DNA from: Sipunculus nudus
Lineage: Eukaryota; Annelida; Sipuncula; Golfingiida; Sipunculidae
Assembly (NCBI GenBank): GCA_026874595.1
Contig: CM049314.1
Location: 23,135,729-23,199,728, forward strand
Length of the DNA stretch: 64,000 nt
Direction: 5' to 3'
In this document: positions 1 through 12,550 of the stretch, piece by piece
Layout: every line of letters begins with the position of its first letter
How positions within the stretch are numbered: position 1 is the stretch's first letter
Made by a program: the position numbers and the translations under genes
Notes under the pieces: model-generated
Databases searched by the model: none
What the model was told of the DNA's origin: nothing
Seen by the model: only the letters and a program-made list of their open reading frames with translations

Positions 1-1375
1 TTCCAGAGACCAGACAGCCAACACGTTCTACGATGTCCGAGAGTGACAGCGACTGCCAGTTCAACTTGCAAAACAACGGGACTGCATATAAAAAAGAATA
101 ATTATCGACCAAGAGCTCTTGTTACTATTATGTCAAAAATATTTGAATTTCTACTGTTGCACAAAAATTAAGAATATTTACGGTACATGTAATATTTAGT
201 CCTGGTGCCAATTCCCAAACAGACCCTTAATTTCGAGTTTGCTGAAACCCCCGTCATTATTAGGTTTGATGTCATTTTCTGTTAAAGTGATTCACGGAGA
301 TCATATTTCAAAACATTACCCCTCTGGAAATGTGTCCAAAAGGCTTGAAATCGGCAATTTTATTAACTAACCTTATGACATAGTTTTTTGAAAATATATG
401 GGTTTAGTTCAAGCGTTCATCCTACAAAATTGTTATGTGGATACATTTTTACTGCTAAATTCAATCGGAGCTAGCACTTTATCTAGTTTTGATGTGCTAA
501 ATTCATTAAAGTTAATTTCAAAACTCTAAGTTTTGACCTTTGAATTTCAATATTAAATGATTAAAATATAAAAAAGGCTTATAATTTTAAAACCTGACTG
601 TTATTTCGCGTACAATTTTAAGCTACTTAAAGTAATTAAATAAGTGATTTTCGGTTTATAATTAGGGTATACATTAGCTTTTAAGGCAAAGTGAAATTTT
701 GATATTTACATTCCATGTAAACAGCATGGGTTAATACGTTGTGTTTTCTTTAATTAGACTGGAATGAAGTTACAAAACTAAATTTGTAGTTTTATAATGA
801 ATTTTTAAATGAAATAAACAAATATTTTAAATTGACAGAATTTAAAAGTCTTAATGTCATTTAAAAAAATCCCTGCAGATGTAGTTAAAAATATAAATTT
901 GATGAACAAATCCAGGGCTTTGTTTGCTTCAACACATTTCTGGTTTGCATCCTTAAAAGTGTAGCATTTAGAATTATAACAATGCATACGTTTAGGATGC
1001 ACATATTTTTTTACTTCTTATAAGTTTTGTGACCCAGGCATTACTTGAGAAAAAAAAACACCTACTTCAATAATATATTTGCTAAAATAATCCGCCCCAA
1101 AAGTTTGAAAAATAAAGAAAAAAAAGACAACCAAACTGGGAAAACTCTTCTTTAGCTGAAACCACTGGAAGGCGAAGTAATTTTAGTTTCATAAAACAAA
1201 TCTGAAATGAGCTTTGCATGCAGTGTTGTAAGTTTAAAATAATGAAGACCATAGCAGATAGTGTAGACGGGGATGTATTTCCGTAGGAATTTGATGCCCA
1301 AATTCCGAGAACAACTGATTAAGCATAAACAGGATATGAACTAATGAAAAATGTTAGGTAACAAATTTTCAGATC
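1..1375. other. AT-rich non-coding stretch
   Basis: No open frame, splice pattern or repeat structure that I recognise. The short frames here have no domain-like composition. It is low-GC intergenic sequence as far as can be seen. Confidence 0.5.
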
Positions 1376-1379
1376 CCTC

Positions 1380-1865
1380 TTACACCGAAAATCCAAGATG
1401 GCCGCCCTCACCCATGGGAATTATTGAGTGTAAGGGATATAGTGTACTTGCACGTGTAACAGAATGAAGTTTTCTTAGGAATGAAATAAGATAGTGCTTG
1501 CTCTCAATTTATTTGCACTTAAGCTGATGATTGAATGCAGGTTATGATTTTTCCATGAACCCTGTGACCCCTAGGAATCCAAGATGGCCACCATTGCAGT
1601 TTTAACATAGAGATATATTATACGGTAATTCTCGCTTAATGATATTGGATCGATATTTACGTTTTTTAATGTACTTGTCGATTGCAACCAAAAAGGAGTT
1701 TCTTTATGAGCTCTGTGACCCGAGGGAATCCAGAAGGACGGCCATGGCAATCTTAACACAGAGATAATGATAAAATAGTGTAATTGTCGCATAAAACTTA
1801 ATGATATTAGATAACTGGATCGATTTATAATTTTGTTAATATGTTTTGTTAATTGCAACTAACCA
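1380..1865. repeat. Degenerate tandem repeat, about 152 bp period
   Basis: A phrase close to GGAATCCAAGATGGCCACC occurs near 1571 and, diverged, near 1723. Both are followed by a matching run (AACATAGAGATA / AACACAGAGATA) and then a shared GGATCGAT...AATTGCAACTAACC-like end. A third, partial version (AATCCAAGATGGCCGCC) lies at about 1389. That gives two full units and one partial unit. No protein is implied. Confidence 0.55.
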
Positions 1866-2620
1866 GGGGTTGTCGAAAGCTCTCAGAGGGTACACAAGGT
1901 CAAAGTCAAATGTATGTACTAACATTTTAAAGCATAAAAAATATCTTTGGCACTACACTGTCATATGTTATGTGATATGGTGATAAATAGGAAATATACC
2001 TTATGAAATTGATGCTCGTGATTTCTTTTTTATATTGCTGATTCTCGCAAAGTAGGTGCCTACCATAATACAACGAAACAAACATTTAGAATCAATTTGT
2101 ATGGTTATATGGAAGATTCCAACATTCCAAAGCCTTGTCGGTGGTCTTGATACAGGAATATTCCTGTCATAGTAAATTGTTCCAAATACCTTGTAGAACA
2201 GGGGATCGGTATAATCCGTTGTCTGGATATTTTATATTTATAGAAAGTTTATCTGAATATGAGCTAAAACACGTCTAATTGTTACAAGTTATAGATAAGG
2301 TACTTCTCAAACCTAACAAGAAACAAATAATACACACAAAAAAACTTATCAGCATTATTTGATCAGCAGAAAAGAAGGCATATCTGCATAAGTAAAATGG
2401 CATATCATGAGTACGCATTTTTCCTTAAGGAAAGTTTGCACTTTATGATTATACAAATATCTCTGCGGTACACTTGTTGGATAAAACGGACCATGTAGAT
2501 CCGGGCATAAAGGCCAACACCACGGATGGAATCTTTTCTTTATAATTTTTTCGGGGTGTAGGTAGCCGCTCCATTTTAAAATGCAAACTGAAATACATAT
2601 TTGTACTTCCCAGATTTCTA
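1866..2620. other. Non-coding stretch
   Basis: Nothing recognisable on either strand: no domain-bearing frame and no clear repeat structure. Confidence 0.45.
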
Positions 2621-2639
2621 TTCTGGTTTCGAACTACGT

Positions 2640-2880
2640 GACAGGGCAGTATCACACGATTCCTTTCATGTTATATCCTGGCGTTAACCAACCCCAAATA
2701 ACTACTGCACCTGCCGGTCCTGGGTGCGTAATCATCCCCATTGCTAGGTCATACCACCGAGGAACCCCCGAAAGGTGCACTCGTTTGTGAATGAAACACG
2801 GCCGTTGGGCACGACCTTCCCATTACGCCTGGATGGAATCAATGTCGGTCAATGTGCAGCAACGAGGGATACAAATGGCA
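2640..2880 (-). mobile_element. SINE 3' body fragment, minus orientation
   Basis: Read on the minus strand this matches the body of the SINE at 51037-51370: a segment around ACCCAGGACCGGCAG, the GCCAGGATA stretch and a terminal CTGCCCTG(C/T)CACGT block occur in the same order. The tRNA-like head is absent, so it is 5'-truncated or rearranged. A second shorter piece at about 3136-3200 shares the GCACTCGTGT...CCTTCCCGTA portion. Confidence 0.6.
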
Positions 2881-3249
2881 TAATAATGTAAACCATCAGT
2901 CACTTGTGAAAACAGCCCCCGGCCCTTTGAGCGCTAATATCTCTCATGTTATTTGATTCTTTTCCCATTTATTCGTGATTTATTTATAGTTGTTTTTAGA
3001 TTTCATTTTTATTCCCCGGCAATTAAATTATTGATTGACGTATGTTTGATTTGCTTCCTTAAGATAACATCTAAATATTTGAATACTTATTAAGGGGTTC
3101 TTTTCTTATTGCATTATGCGTGGTCATAACACCAAATCCCAAAATTGCACTCGTGTCTGAGTGAGGCACTGCCTTCCCGTAAGTCTGCAGGGCGCCCAGT
3201 CTGGGTTGTTGTCGGCTGTTAATCATACATGTGCTCTGCTTGGACTGCG

Positions 3250-6200
3250 GAAGTCATTGAATTTGCAAAGTTAAACATAGACTTCCACATAAATTATTTT
3301 ACCACAAAAATTAAATTTAGATGTTGATATTTTGTGAGTGGTTAACTTGGATGCGCATTTTCACCAACGAATCAATATGTAACATACAATTGATTATATT
3401 GACCGTGCAGTTTATATCCTAAGTTTTGACTTTAAAAAAATATAAATATTAAAGCTAAGCCCCACTGAAGATCAACCACATTATCCAAAGACATATAATG
3501 GAATAATAGTGGATCAGAAAATCCTCATATTTCTTATGTGAATAATGCCTCAAAATATTCCTCTTTGAATTGCATGTTTAAAATTTTCTCCCTATACAGG
3601 AGGCATTATTTATATCAAGGTTTTCATATCGTGTGCACAGAGAAACGTTTGGGATAAAACGTTTGAGGCTTTTATCATGCCATAAAACTAACGTGTTATT
3701 ACGGGTGTTATTACTCTGATTCATGAATTGACAATTGATTTCAACATATTTTGGAATTTCAATGTCTTTAATCCCCCGATATTACCAACGATATTACCAA
3801 CGTATATAACAGGTATATAATAAAGAGTATGTTCATGCAGCAGAGTGTTTCCAAATGAAGGAAGGAACTTTCACCAAAGATCTTCTATTGTTGCTCGAAT
3901 TCAAGAAGATTGCCAGATTTAACACTAAATCTCGTACACAGCATCATTGGCTTCCGTAGTTGCATGGTCAATGGTTTCACTAAATAATTTTTATAATGAA
4001 CTGTAGCAGAAAAATTGGTATTTCCTATGTTCCCACTGACCTTCTGTCAGGCATTGCTGTGCCTTAGGATTGACATATAATACCTAACTTCAACCATGTT
4101 CAAAATAAATCCATGTGGACAATACCTACATACATATATATGGTCATGTTAAACAGTTATCTTTATATTATATATTCCACTACCCATCTCATACGTTTTA
4201 AGCGTATCTTATAACCAGCTGCTATAACATTCTGGTTTTCCTATGCAAGAGTATCTTCTGGTCAATGCAGACCTGATAGTAATTCCTGATATTAACGTCC
4301 GTGGTAGTGGTATCTAAATTGTAATGATTTGTTGCGACATCTGTAAAGCAGTAAATTATTTCGTGTTGTGCTGATCGCGACATCAACCGGCAGGGTAGTG
4401 GTAGGACTGTATTCATCGAAACTGGTCGAGCAGGGTTAACAGCGGCTTAAATGTTACATGTTCTTTTGTTTATTGTTATAGCTAGAGCACATGTGCGTAG
4501 TTAATGTCCCAAGTTTTCGTGGACATGTTAGTCAGTTGGTACTCGAGCCGGGGCGCATAAAACATCTCTAAACCGATGCTGGAGTTCATTATCTGTTGGA
4601 ACAAGAACACCACTACAAAATGTTGAGGTGCTTGGTCCCGATTATCCGACATTAAACTACGGGGATCTTAAAGGTACATATATTTGAATTCGCCAGATGC
4701 CATTTACATGTACACACATCATTTTTTTACGGACCGCACCAGTATGACCCTGTACACGTGCAGATGTGTTGTTTTCTTTCGTTGGCCGCCCTTCTTTTTT
4801 AGGGCAGCATATTTTTTCTGTTTTACTCTTACAATCTTTTTGTAACAATTACAATAATAGCTGACTTATTTCCACCCGAGTTCAGGTAAACTCCAAAGAT
4901 ATTCAGACAAAGGTTTCTACTGAAGCTCCTCGAAGTGTACCAGGCGTCTGAAATAGTTAACATGCCATAGATTGTTCATGTATCAGGATCAACAAGGCTG
5001 TTTTAATCTTTTTTAATAACCACACAAATTGATTTCAAAATGGTTGTTTTGCATTAATACTGTTGACGATTAATACTAAACAATAAATCAGCTGAGAATC
5101 ATCAATATGTGAAATATGTAACTTGTACATCAATTTCATTTTTAAAGGAGCCCAATCAAATATCTGACCATTATAAACTAAAGGTAATCCCTTGGAGATG
5201 TTATTCAAAATAGGGCAGAAACCGTTCATATCACGCACACAGACGGCTTATTTTGTTTATATCAACGTGTTAATAATATGTTCGGGCCCACATTGCTGGA
5301 TATTTAAGAGAGAATGCTTCTTTAAAAAGCAGTCTTTAAAGCATATTTTTGTAGAAACCTGTGTGCGTCTTTTTTTTTAGTTGGAAATAATGAGAAAGTA
5401 CTAAATTGCATTACATCATTCGATCAGTGTTGAAGAATATTTTTTATAAATTTTCAATAATTTAAACAGTGAACATTTGACCTCAATAATATACTTGACA
5501 TATAACACTATATTGAGGTTTATGTGGTTTGTTTATAATTCGTTCATATTTCTGCTTCTTTTATATGCCGAAAAAAGACTATATATTATCCCCTCCCCTT
5601 TTTTTATTAAAAAAAACAATAAAACTCCATCCATGTGTAACTGATTAGGATTTCTGAGAACTGGCGACACACCTAATTGTGAGACAATCAGTGGAGCCAT
5701 CACTTAGGAGCTTTTCTCCTGTATACACTTGTTCAAACGAATCACTAAATTTTGTAAACTTTAGTGAAATTCTGAAGCATTGATTGGGCCATATATATTT
5801 GCATGTGAAGAAATCCCTCTTTTTGCACTCTCGATGGCCGGAAAGAGATAAAAAGTACCAGCCACGAAATTAAGCGAAATTAAGTCCGAGACAAAGTCAC
5901 CAGGACTAATTCAATTAGGTTTTAAGAAAGGACATGCACAGATTTTGCAGTGTATACACTGAAAACTACAATTTAATATTACAGGAAATTTAATAGCCCT
6001 GTCTTTGTTTGTTTCTTAGATGCTTCTAACGGATTTAATCGAATAAATCACTGGAGATTGATTCAAGAGCTTATTGCCAGAAATGTACATAATGGTAGAA
6101 TCTGCATAGGTCGTCAATCTTAACGAGCGTAGTATATATAGACAGGTATATAAGGAGTTAAACAGTACTCCATGACGGATATTTTATTCTCCTATTCACA

Positions 6201-6300
6201 TAAATCATTACAATATCATATACATAGTTTATTATAACAAAATATTTAATACTAACAAGTCCTCCTCCAAATATTTAGGTCACATTGTATCTGACTCTCC
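3250..6300. other. Non-coding stretch
   Basis: Frames here are short and of biased composition, with no recognised domains or RNA genes. A GATTATCCGACATTAAA phrase near 4639 resembles the end sequence noted at 6317-6393 and may be a trace of the same transposon family. Confidence 0.45.
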
Positions 6301-6316
6301 ATCACCTTTATTGATT

Positions 6317-6393
6317 CGACAATCCGACACCCTTGCAATCCGACATAGTTTTTATTTTACATGCATAAAGTGTCGGATTATCAAGTTACGACT
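6317..6393. mobile_element. Possible terminus of a TA-flanked DNA transposon
   Basis: The segment contains repeated AATCCGACA phrases and ends ...GTGTCGGATTATCAAGTTACGACTGTA. Read on the minus strand that is TA-CAGTCGTAACTTGATAA, the CAGT start next to a TA target that is typical of pogo/Tigger-type inverted repeats. The partner end was not located, so this is a weak call. Confidence 0.35.
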
Positions 6394-6569
6394 GTACCTT
6401 TACTTGTTGTTCGTTTCTTTCTGTACTGGTACATGAACCAATTATTTTGTGTGAAATTGGATTCAGTACATCAGAGTTTTATCTTCACACCTGATTGCTT
6501 TGTGTGTGGATGACAAGCTATTTACTAAACAAAAGTAACAATGATTGTCAAATTAATGACCTTTTAGTA

Positions 6570-6840
6570 TAGAAAATCTTTTCTGCCGATAACCTTTGCC
6601 TTGTTGCACCAAGTGCGTAGGGACTGCAGAATCCTTGAGACATTTGTCAAAACAATGGTATATTTCCTGTGATATTATGTATAATCCTCAGAAAAGCAGA
6701 ATGTTTAGTGATTCGACCAAAAGTTTACAATTTTTTGTCCCAAAGTGACATTAGGAAGTTTGGAAATTAAGTTTGTACAAAAAGTGAAATATTTAGGTGT
6801 TGTAATTCAAGACACTGCAAGATTTGCTAAAATAATTAAG
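6570..6840 (+). pseudogene. LINE reverse transcriptase fragment
   Basis: A plus-strand reading gives SADNLCLVAPSA at about 6582-6617 and, after frame damage, VKYLGVVIQD near 6790-6820. These are the order and wording of reverse-transcriptase motif C (normally [FYL]ADD) and the following KYLG block of non-LTR retrotransposons. The second catalytic Asp is Asn here (GAT AAC at 6588-6593) and stop codons interrupt the frame, so it is a dead fragment. Downstream coding could not be followed past about 6840. It is on the opposite strand from the neighbouring LINE at 7150-8690 and its wording differs, so it comes from another family. Confidence 0.65.
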
Positions 6841-7149
6841 AATTTTATATACACCAAGTAATATCCTTTTGCATAAATAAGGTAATGTTCACCGCCGGTC
6901 CTTGCATACTTGAACCAAGTATACTGTTCTAATTTCTATAATACCACGCTGTGTTGGAATTATTCAAAACAGATGTTCAGTAAAATCAGGACTGAACTAG
7001 AACTTGAACTTTATTGACAAAGGCATATTACAAGAAGAAACATGCTTCAAATCATGCTGATATATCACCAACAAGTATACATTTTATGCCATCGATTAAA
7101 GGGGGCTCGACCTTTAAGAGATATACCCCTTTACTAATTACAGTACATT

Positions 7150-8690
7150 TATTAATCAGAACCAAAAGGAAATATTGTACTTTAAACAGAAAAAGTGCAT
7201 GAAATGTTGAACGCCATATGTGATATTGAATTTATAATTCATATAATGAGACATCAAATACTGTTAAACCTTTTTTTACCACGTAGATAGACGCGGTCTT
7301 GTAAAATACTGTTCTGAAAGTATTAAAAAAAGAAACACCTATAAAACGATTAGTTCTATACATTGCTGCATTTTTACTTTCTAGTATACATAAATTTTAA
7401 CATTGTCTGGTAATATAAACAGTATTTATGAAAATAAATTATTTATAAGAGACGGTGGGAGACTTTTGTTAAACTTATACATGGAAAGAAGCACACAATT
7501 TGCCTACATCTTTGAAAACTCAAGCATATTCAATGACTGTTTTTAATATATTAGATTGTGCTCGATAGCTGCTGAAGTGGTTTTTCTTAAAGCTCTTTTT
7601 TGAAGTTTTATTAACATTTCAAGATCATATTTTTAGCAGGTCCAAAAACCTTCAATACAGTAAGCAAGGTATGGATATATAAAGCTATTATACATTGAAA
7701 ACATGCAAGAATTAGGTAACACTTTACGAGCTTTACATAAAATTCCTAAATCTCTAGAAAATTTGTTATGTAACATCATAATCTGATCAGGAAAGTTTCA
7801 TTTAACATCCAATATAACAACTATAAATCTAGTTTTTGAGACATATTGTAATGGGATATTGTTAATCAATATTTAAATGTTTCTCTCAGTTTTTTCTAGA
7901 TTTCTTAAAACCATGTAGTGTGTCTTATCAATGTACAAAGATAACCTATTGACATTAGCCACCCAACCAATTTAGATAATTTTATTGTTGAAAATGTTTG
8001 CTATTTCAGTTAAGCTTTTTCCATTGGCAAATATATTTGTATCATCTGCAAATAGTTTTGATACCAATTTAGTTGATAAATTAACCATATCATTAACAAA
8101 TAACAAATAGAGTAAAGGTCCCAATATTGAACCTTGAGGGACACCAAAAGTAACCTGAAGTTCTGAGCTCGGTTTTTCAAATAAAAAAAAAAATCACATG
8201 CATTTCCCTGATTCCCTATTTTCTGAGTTCTGACTATAAAATATCATGACGCAAAGTATAGAAAGATTTTGAAAAATCTAAAAATCCCCTTTTACATGGT
8301 CACCATAGAGCCGCTAATTCATTATTTTATCGACTAATGTGATGATAGCTTGATTTGTACCATACTTTTTTTTATCCAAGCTTGCAATCATACAAAATAT
8401 TATGCTCTTCAATGAACTGCAAAAGTATGTTATACATTAGTTTTTCCTAGACTTTCGAAAAGATAGATAATAATGATACAGGTCTGTAATTAGTAATAGA
8501 CATAAAATCACCTTTTTATATAAAGGAATCACTTTTGCAATATTAAGTTCGTTTGATGAAAGATAAATTAAAATAAACCGAGAGGCTGGATGAATAAATG
8601 AACAGAAGTTTTCACAATTTGAGCAGTAATGTTATCACCACCAGGACTTGAGTCCTTTGATGAAGTGACGATGTTTAACTGGCTAGCTCC
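7150..8690 (-). pseudogene. LINE (non-LTR retrotransposon) reverse transcriptase, decayed
   Basis: Read on the minus strand, consecutive RT blocks appear in the right order across several frames. A PGGDNITAQIVK block lies near 8640. Then come VIPLYKK and NYRPVSLLSIFSK (about 8460-8540), a GFKKKYGTNQAI-type block with a frameshift (about 8350-8390), and GVPQGSILGPLLYLLFVND (about 8085-8145). Catalytic FADD is at 8041-8052, followed by LQKRALR-like C-terminal sequence near 7580-7600. The wording is that of the CR1/jockey-type RTs common in invertebrates. The catalytic FADD is intact, but frameshifts and stops (for example just after the RT core at about 7970) make it non-functional. The 5' endonuclease domain was not found, so the copy is 5'-truncated. 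The 3' limit (about 7150) is uncertain. Confidence 0.85.
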
Positions 8691-8694
8691 ATTT

Positions 8695-9024
8695 AATAGG
8701 CCGGCGTCATTAGCTTTACGGTGGCAAAATTATAACCATGCACCCTAGGCCGGCGACACGATATCAGTCAACATTTTTCCCGCCGAAATAGTCATAAATG
8801 AAGTCACATGGGGAGAAGTTTTACTACAAACCTCTTATTGGCTCTCCGTCTATGACACGTGACCGCTCCGCCAATCATAAGTTCGTTTGCATTGATGAGG
8901 CAGGTGTTAAAAATTATCCTGTTACATGATTTAGATGCCGATTCGGTCAGTTGACAGCATGAATGTCGAGAAAACTTCCATTTAATGCTACAGTGACGAA
9001 CTTTCGCTTTATTTGTAATCAAGG
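8695..9024. other. Short spacer between LINE and MITE
   Basis: Contains two GGCCGGCG(T/A) phrases (8699 and 8748), possibly the ends of a small element. No gene was recognised. Confidence 0.35.
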
Positions 9025-9026
9025 TA

Positions 9027-9974
9027 CAGTGAACTCCCGCATGACGACCACCCCGTTAACACGACCACCCCGCTAACACGACCACTTTTCTCGGTCCAAG
9101 AATTGTCTAATGTAAATTATCATATTAAAAACTTCGGTAACACGACCACCCCGCTATCACGACCAAGGACCACCTTTTTTGGTCCCGACCTTCAGATTAG
9201 CCCCCGTATTACGACCACTGGCCGGTGACGACTGCGGCCCGTTGAACAGATGACACGCTCACCGCCCAGCTTGGACTTGGATGATAGCCCGTAATTAATT
9301 ATCCGTATCTCGACCACTGGCCCGTGACGACCGCGGCCCATTGAGCAGGTGACACGCTCACTACCCAGCATGGACTTAGATATTAGCTCGTGATTAATTA
9401 GCTGGACAATCGTCTGTTCGGCCATAGTTAGGCTTGTTTATAATGCCCCCCCCCCCAAACTATACATATCAATAGATATTGGACTCCCTGGTACGTTACC
9501 GTGTGTTGAGTACGGCTGTTATATTAGCATTTAACATACTGATAAAAAAAGGAGTTTGGCAAAAATAATTGACACCACACGCAAATATTCAGGTAGGTAA
9601 AGTAAAACTGTGAAAAATCACATTTCAATGATCAAGCACGAACCATATCAATAACACTTTGTGCTATTTGAAGTGATTATTCTGTTCTCACTACATGTTC
9701 GACATCAGATCATCTTCGTGTTAAGACCAATGTTGTAAGAATGACTTCAACGCCAACTATTTGTTTCATTTGTGTGTTTGTTATTTATTTTTCTTTATAT
9801 TTTAAATCTTAAACTAAACAGGGACAACCACTTAACATTTACTTAAAATTTCCACATTGTCGCCTGCGTTAATTTTGGCAGACTAATGTACAGGCATCCC
9901 GCTAACAGGACCACCTAGCTAACACGACCATTTTGCCTGGTGCCGCAGGTGGTCGCGTTAGCGGGGTTTTACTG
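9027..9974. mobile_element. Non-autonomous TA-flanked DNA transposon (pogo/Tigger-like MITE), 948 bp
   Basis: The left end begins TA-CAGTGAACTCCCGCATG and the right end finishes ...CGTTAGCGGGGTTTTACTG-TA. After reverse-complementing, the termini match as CAGT(G/A)AA(C/A)(T/C)CCCGC followed by (A/C)GACCACC. The flanking TA dinucleotides (9025-9026 and 9975-9976) fit TA target duplication. Further ACGACCACC/CACGACCA phrases fill both subterminal regions. Inside is a 99-bp direct duplication (phrases GACCACTGGCC at 9213 and 9312). No transposase was seen. Related fragments occur at 22100-22210, 35706-35880 and 61639-61732. Confidence 0.8.
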
Positions 9975-9979
9975 TATTT

Positions 9980-10440
9980 AGGAACACATATGCATTATAT
10001 GAAGCGCGGAATGTTGTAAAAAATTAGAAGAATAATGTTTGCCTATAACATAAAGGCACTCTGGAAAAATAAATTATTATGATGTAATCGATAGTTGCCT
10101 CTGATAATCGAGCGCTTGAAAGTGGCAGCAAACCGACTGACTTTCGACAAAAACCCGATGATTGGCCCACCATGAGACACGGTAGACATTTTCATATAAC
10201 TTTTTTCTAACATTTTTATTCTAACCTATTTATATGACATATAACTAAATAAAGAAATAATGCTGCATAAATTTTCATTGAAGGGCGAATACAAGTTTAC
10301 GGTTATAAATCTCGTTCCTACCAGAAACCCCAAAAAACGAGCAGAACTGAAGTCACCGTGCTTTAAATGGTATCAGTATAACAATTATCCGACATATAAA
10401 TATTTCTTCCGTTTGTCATTGGTTTGAATTGACACTAGAG
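9980..10440. other. Non-coding spacer
   Basis: No recognisable feature; AT-rich. Confidence 0.4.
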
Positions 10441-10449
10441 GCAAGAATA

Positions 10450-10949
10450 TCAAAGTTCCGTAAATATCGTTTCATCTTGGGCATCGTTTCATCATTCAAG
10501 GGGACAGGGGCGTTTCCCCCTTTTTTCTCAGCCACCCTTACTTAAGGAGAACAAACTGTTTAATATCTTACACACCAAGGTCGTTCAGCTAAGACAGTTT
10601 TTTTCTTATTAACCTTTCATTTGTGCCTCTCATGTTGAGAAAAGTTGAGGTCTTCTGTGGACCGATCAAAGAATCCTCATTAATGTGTCATTGAATGTTT
10701 GTAAATGAGGGTAATTTAAATTAAATTTAAATAATAATGAAAAGAGCAGAAATTACACTCGGATAAAACTAAAATATATACTCCATAATCATAAAAAAAA
10801 TATTTGTTGTCCTGAGAGTTCCATGGATCAGAGGATCTTATTCCTGTATGGGGTGTCAAGGGGAGTGCTTTCATTTGTTTATCTGTGGACTGTCTCCCTT
10901 GTATTGTTTCACTTAACAGGGATCATCTTTTTATCATCTCTTTCAGTTT
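10450..10949 (-). repeat. 3' flank of BTB copy A, duplicated downstream of copy C
   Basis: Phrases in this block recur in order at 36160-36641, downstream of BTB copy C. Examples are GGGGCGT(T/G)TCCC, ATGTTGAGAAAAGTTGAGG, TGGATCAGAGG and GGTGTC(A/T)AGGGGAG. The duplication therefore extends beyond the stop codon. A TTTATT on the plus strand of the C copy (a minus-strand AATAAA at 36532-36537) reads CTTATT here, so this copy has lost that polyadenylation signal. Confidence 0.6.
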
Positions 10950-11478
10950 TTACTGATTATAATGGCCGCAAAAACCGCAAATACTGTGGCTCCCTATCAA
11001 AGCCCTGCAATTCAGACATTTACCTATGGCATGTTTATTTTGTTCAAGGCGTTCTACTTTGGCCATCAAAATCTCAACACATGGATCTGTGATCAGGTCC
11101 GTGAATCCCTTCTCTCGTCTCAGCTGGATTAGGGGCGTTTCTTTGGCGTGAGTCATACATTTTTCTTCAAGAGACCCCAGACCAAATTCCAGTGCTAGAA
11201 TTAGGTTCCGTACGGTGGGCGGTCGAGACAGCAGATACTGTTCACAAAGCTTTAGCACTCGGTCCATTTGATATTCTCTTGTAAGAGGAAGCAGATTTGT
11301 TATATTGTCATCTGTAAACATAAAAAAATGAAATGTGTATACTTAGAGTAGATTGAAATTACATATATTACTTGGAAAGTAGAATTCATGCTACATGCAT
11401 TTGCAAAATTTGGATCCGCATTGCTGCAGTAAAATGCAAACGTGGTTAGTATCGAATGATAATGACAAAAATCAGCCC

Positions 11479-11560
<82 letters not shown>

Positions 11561-12170
11561 CACGTCATGTTTATTCATATCAACACCTGCGATTTTTGTT
11601 ATTACACAAAAATATGAGAAAATAGACGATTGAAAGAAGCTGTAAAAATAGTGTTAAATTAGTCTTTTAAGCACATTGGATGTATGGTAATAAGGTAATC
11701 AAGGTCAGGGGATTAGTGTGTCATTGTAGTTATCATTACATCAAACTTGTAACAACTACAATATGGTACTTAGGCACGCTACTGGCCTTAAGACCATCGA
11801 AAAGTTATTTCAACAGGCCCCTGAAGTAACCTGATTTAAAACTTTTTAATGTTTTTTTTTCCATATTTTTATATCTATATGCATCACCTGTGAGGAAGCT
11901 TGTTCCGTCCTGGGACAAAGTATGACAGATGTTGAAAAGGAGCAGAACATCGCTGAATTTCTTTCCCGGCAGAGGGATACTCTCAGAGACCTTCTCTTTG
12001 AAATCACTGCAAAGCATGGCGTTGAATACCGGTGACGACAAACCTAGAACGCCTTTATTTGCATAGATTTTCTTCTGTTCTACCAAGAAAACGACGTCAC
12101 TTCCGGGCCAGTCTTGTGACAAATCTACGTTTTCACTTGTGGAATTAGCGAGCTCCTTAGAATCACTCAT
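10950..12170 (-). CDS. BTB/POZ-domain protein with Cys-rich tail (copy A), two coding exons
   Basis: Predicted 214-residue protein. Exon 1 is 12170-11888 (94 codons plus 1 nt), with donor ACAG|GTGATG. Exon 2 is 11311-10950, with acceptor TTTACAG|ATGA, and the split Asp codon is restored. I chose the Met at 12170 because the paralogues start there and an acceptor (TTTTTCAG|CATAAGAATG) lies 7 nt upstream; the ATG 30 nt further up would lie in the intron. Seen: DVVFLVEQKKIYANKGVLGL and SSPVFNAML, the strand-helix core of a BTB fold (about residues 25-53), then IPLPGKK. Exon 2 completes BTB (LLPLTREYQMDRVLKLCEQ) and adds a helical segment (EFGLGSLEEKC) and a C-X2-C-X9-C-X2-C tail that could bind zinc. 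BTB domains generally dimerise and many bind Cullin-3; there is no MATH or Kelch domain here. It differs from copy C at about 15 of 94 exon-1 residues. It appears intact. Confidence 0.85.
11483..11557. repeat. (TA)n microsatellite in the coding intron of BTB copy A
   Basis: About 37 uninterrupted TA units within the 576-bp intron between the two coding exons. Apparent tyrosine/isoleucine frames crossing it are artefacts. Copy C lacks this tract at the corresponding site. Confidence 0.95.
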
Positions 12171-12549
12171 TCTTATGCTGAAAAATAGAGAAAGTGACAA
12201 GTAAGCTGATCATGCAATTGCGAGTTTTTAATATGTTAATTTTTAATATGTTATCCATGTAATTATCTGCTGTATATTCTAACGTGATCATTAACGTGTT
12301 TGTACACTGCACCGCACTTGATCATAACCTACTTGGCTGGTATTCTATTCCAACATTATGAAAAAAAAAAATTAAGAAGACATTAACTATTACACTCAAA
12401 TTATGATCAAGCTTCCAGTAAAGGGATAAAGTAGAGTATATTAGTGCGGCTAAGACAACGTCCTGTTTTCTTAGAGAATTATTTACGTAAGGTTATCACT
12501 TTGACTCACAGAAGATTAACCCGTTTGGCATTGGTTTTGTCATCAATGC

Positions 12550-12550
<1 letters not shown>

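Noticed and set aside
10823-11092. A plus-strand gene overlapping BTB copy A exon 2
   Set aside because: It is the antisense of the exon and its 3' flank; the minus-strand reading explains the conservation.
11300-11625. Open frames on both strands rich in alternating Tyr/Ile across (TA)n tracts (also near 19081-19390, 21956-22173, 29848-30175, 33595-33792, 61562-61836, 63743-63982)
   Set aside because: They exist only because a TA repeat translates as YIYI in every frame; flanks carry no domain.
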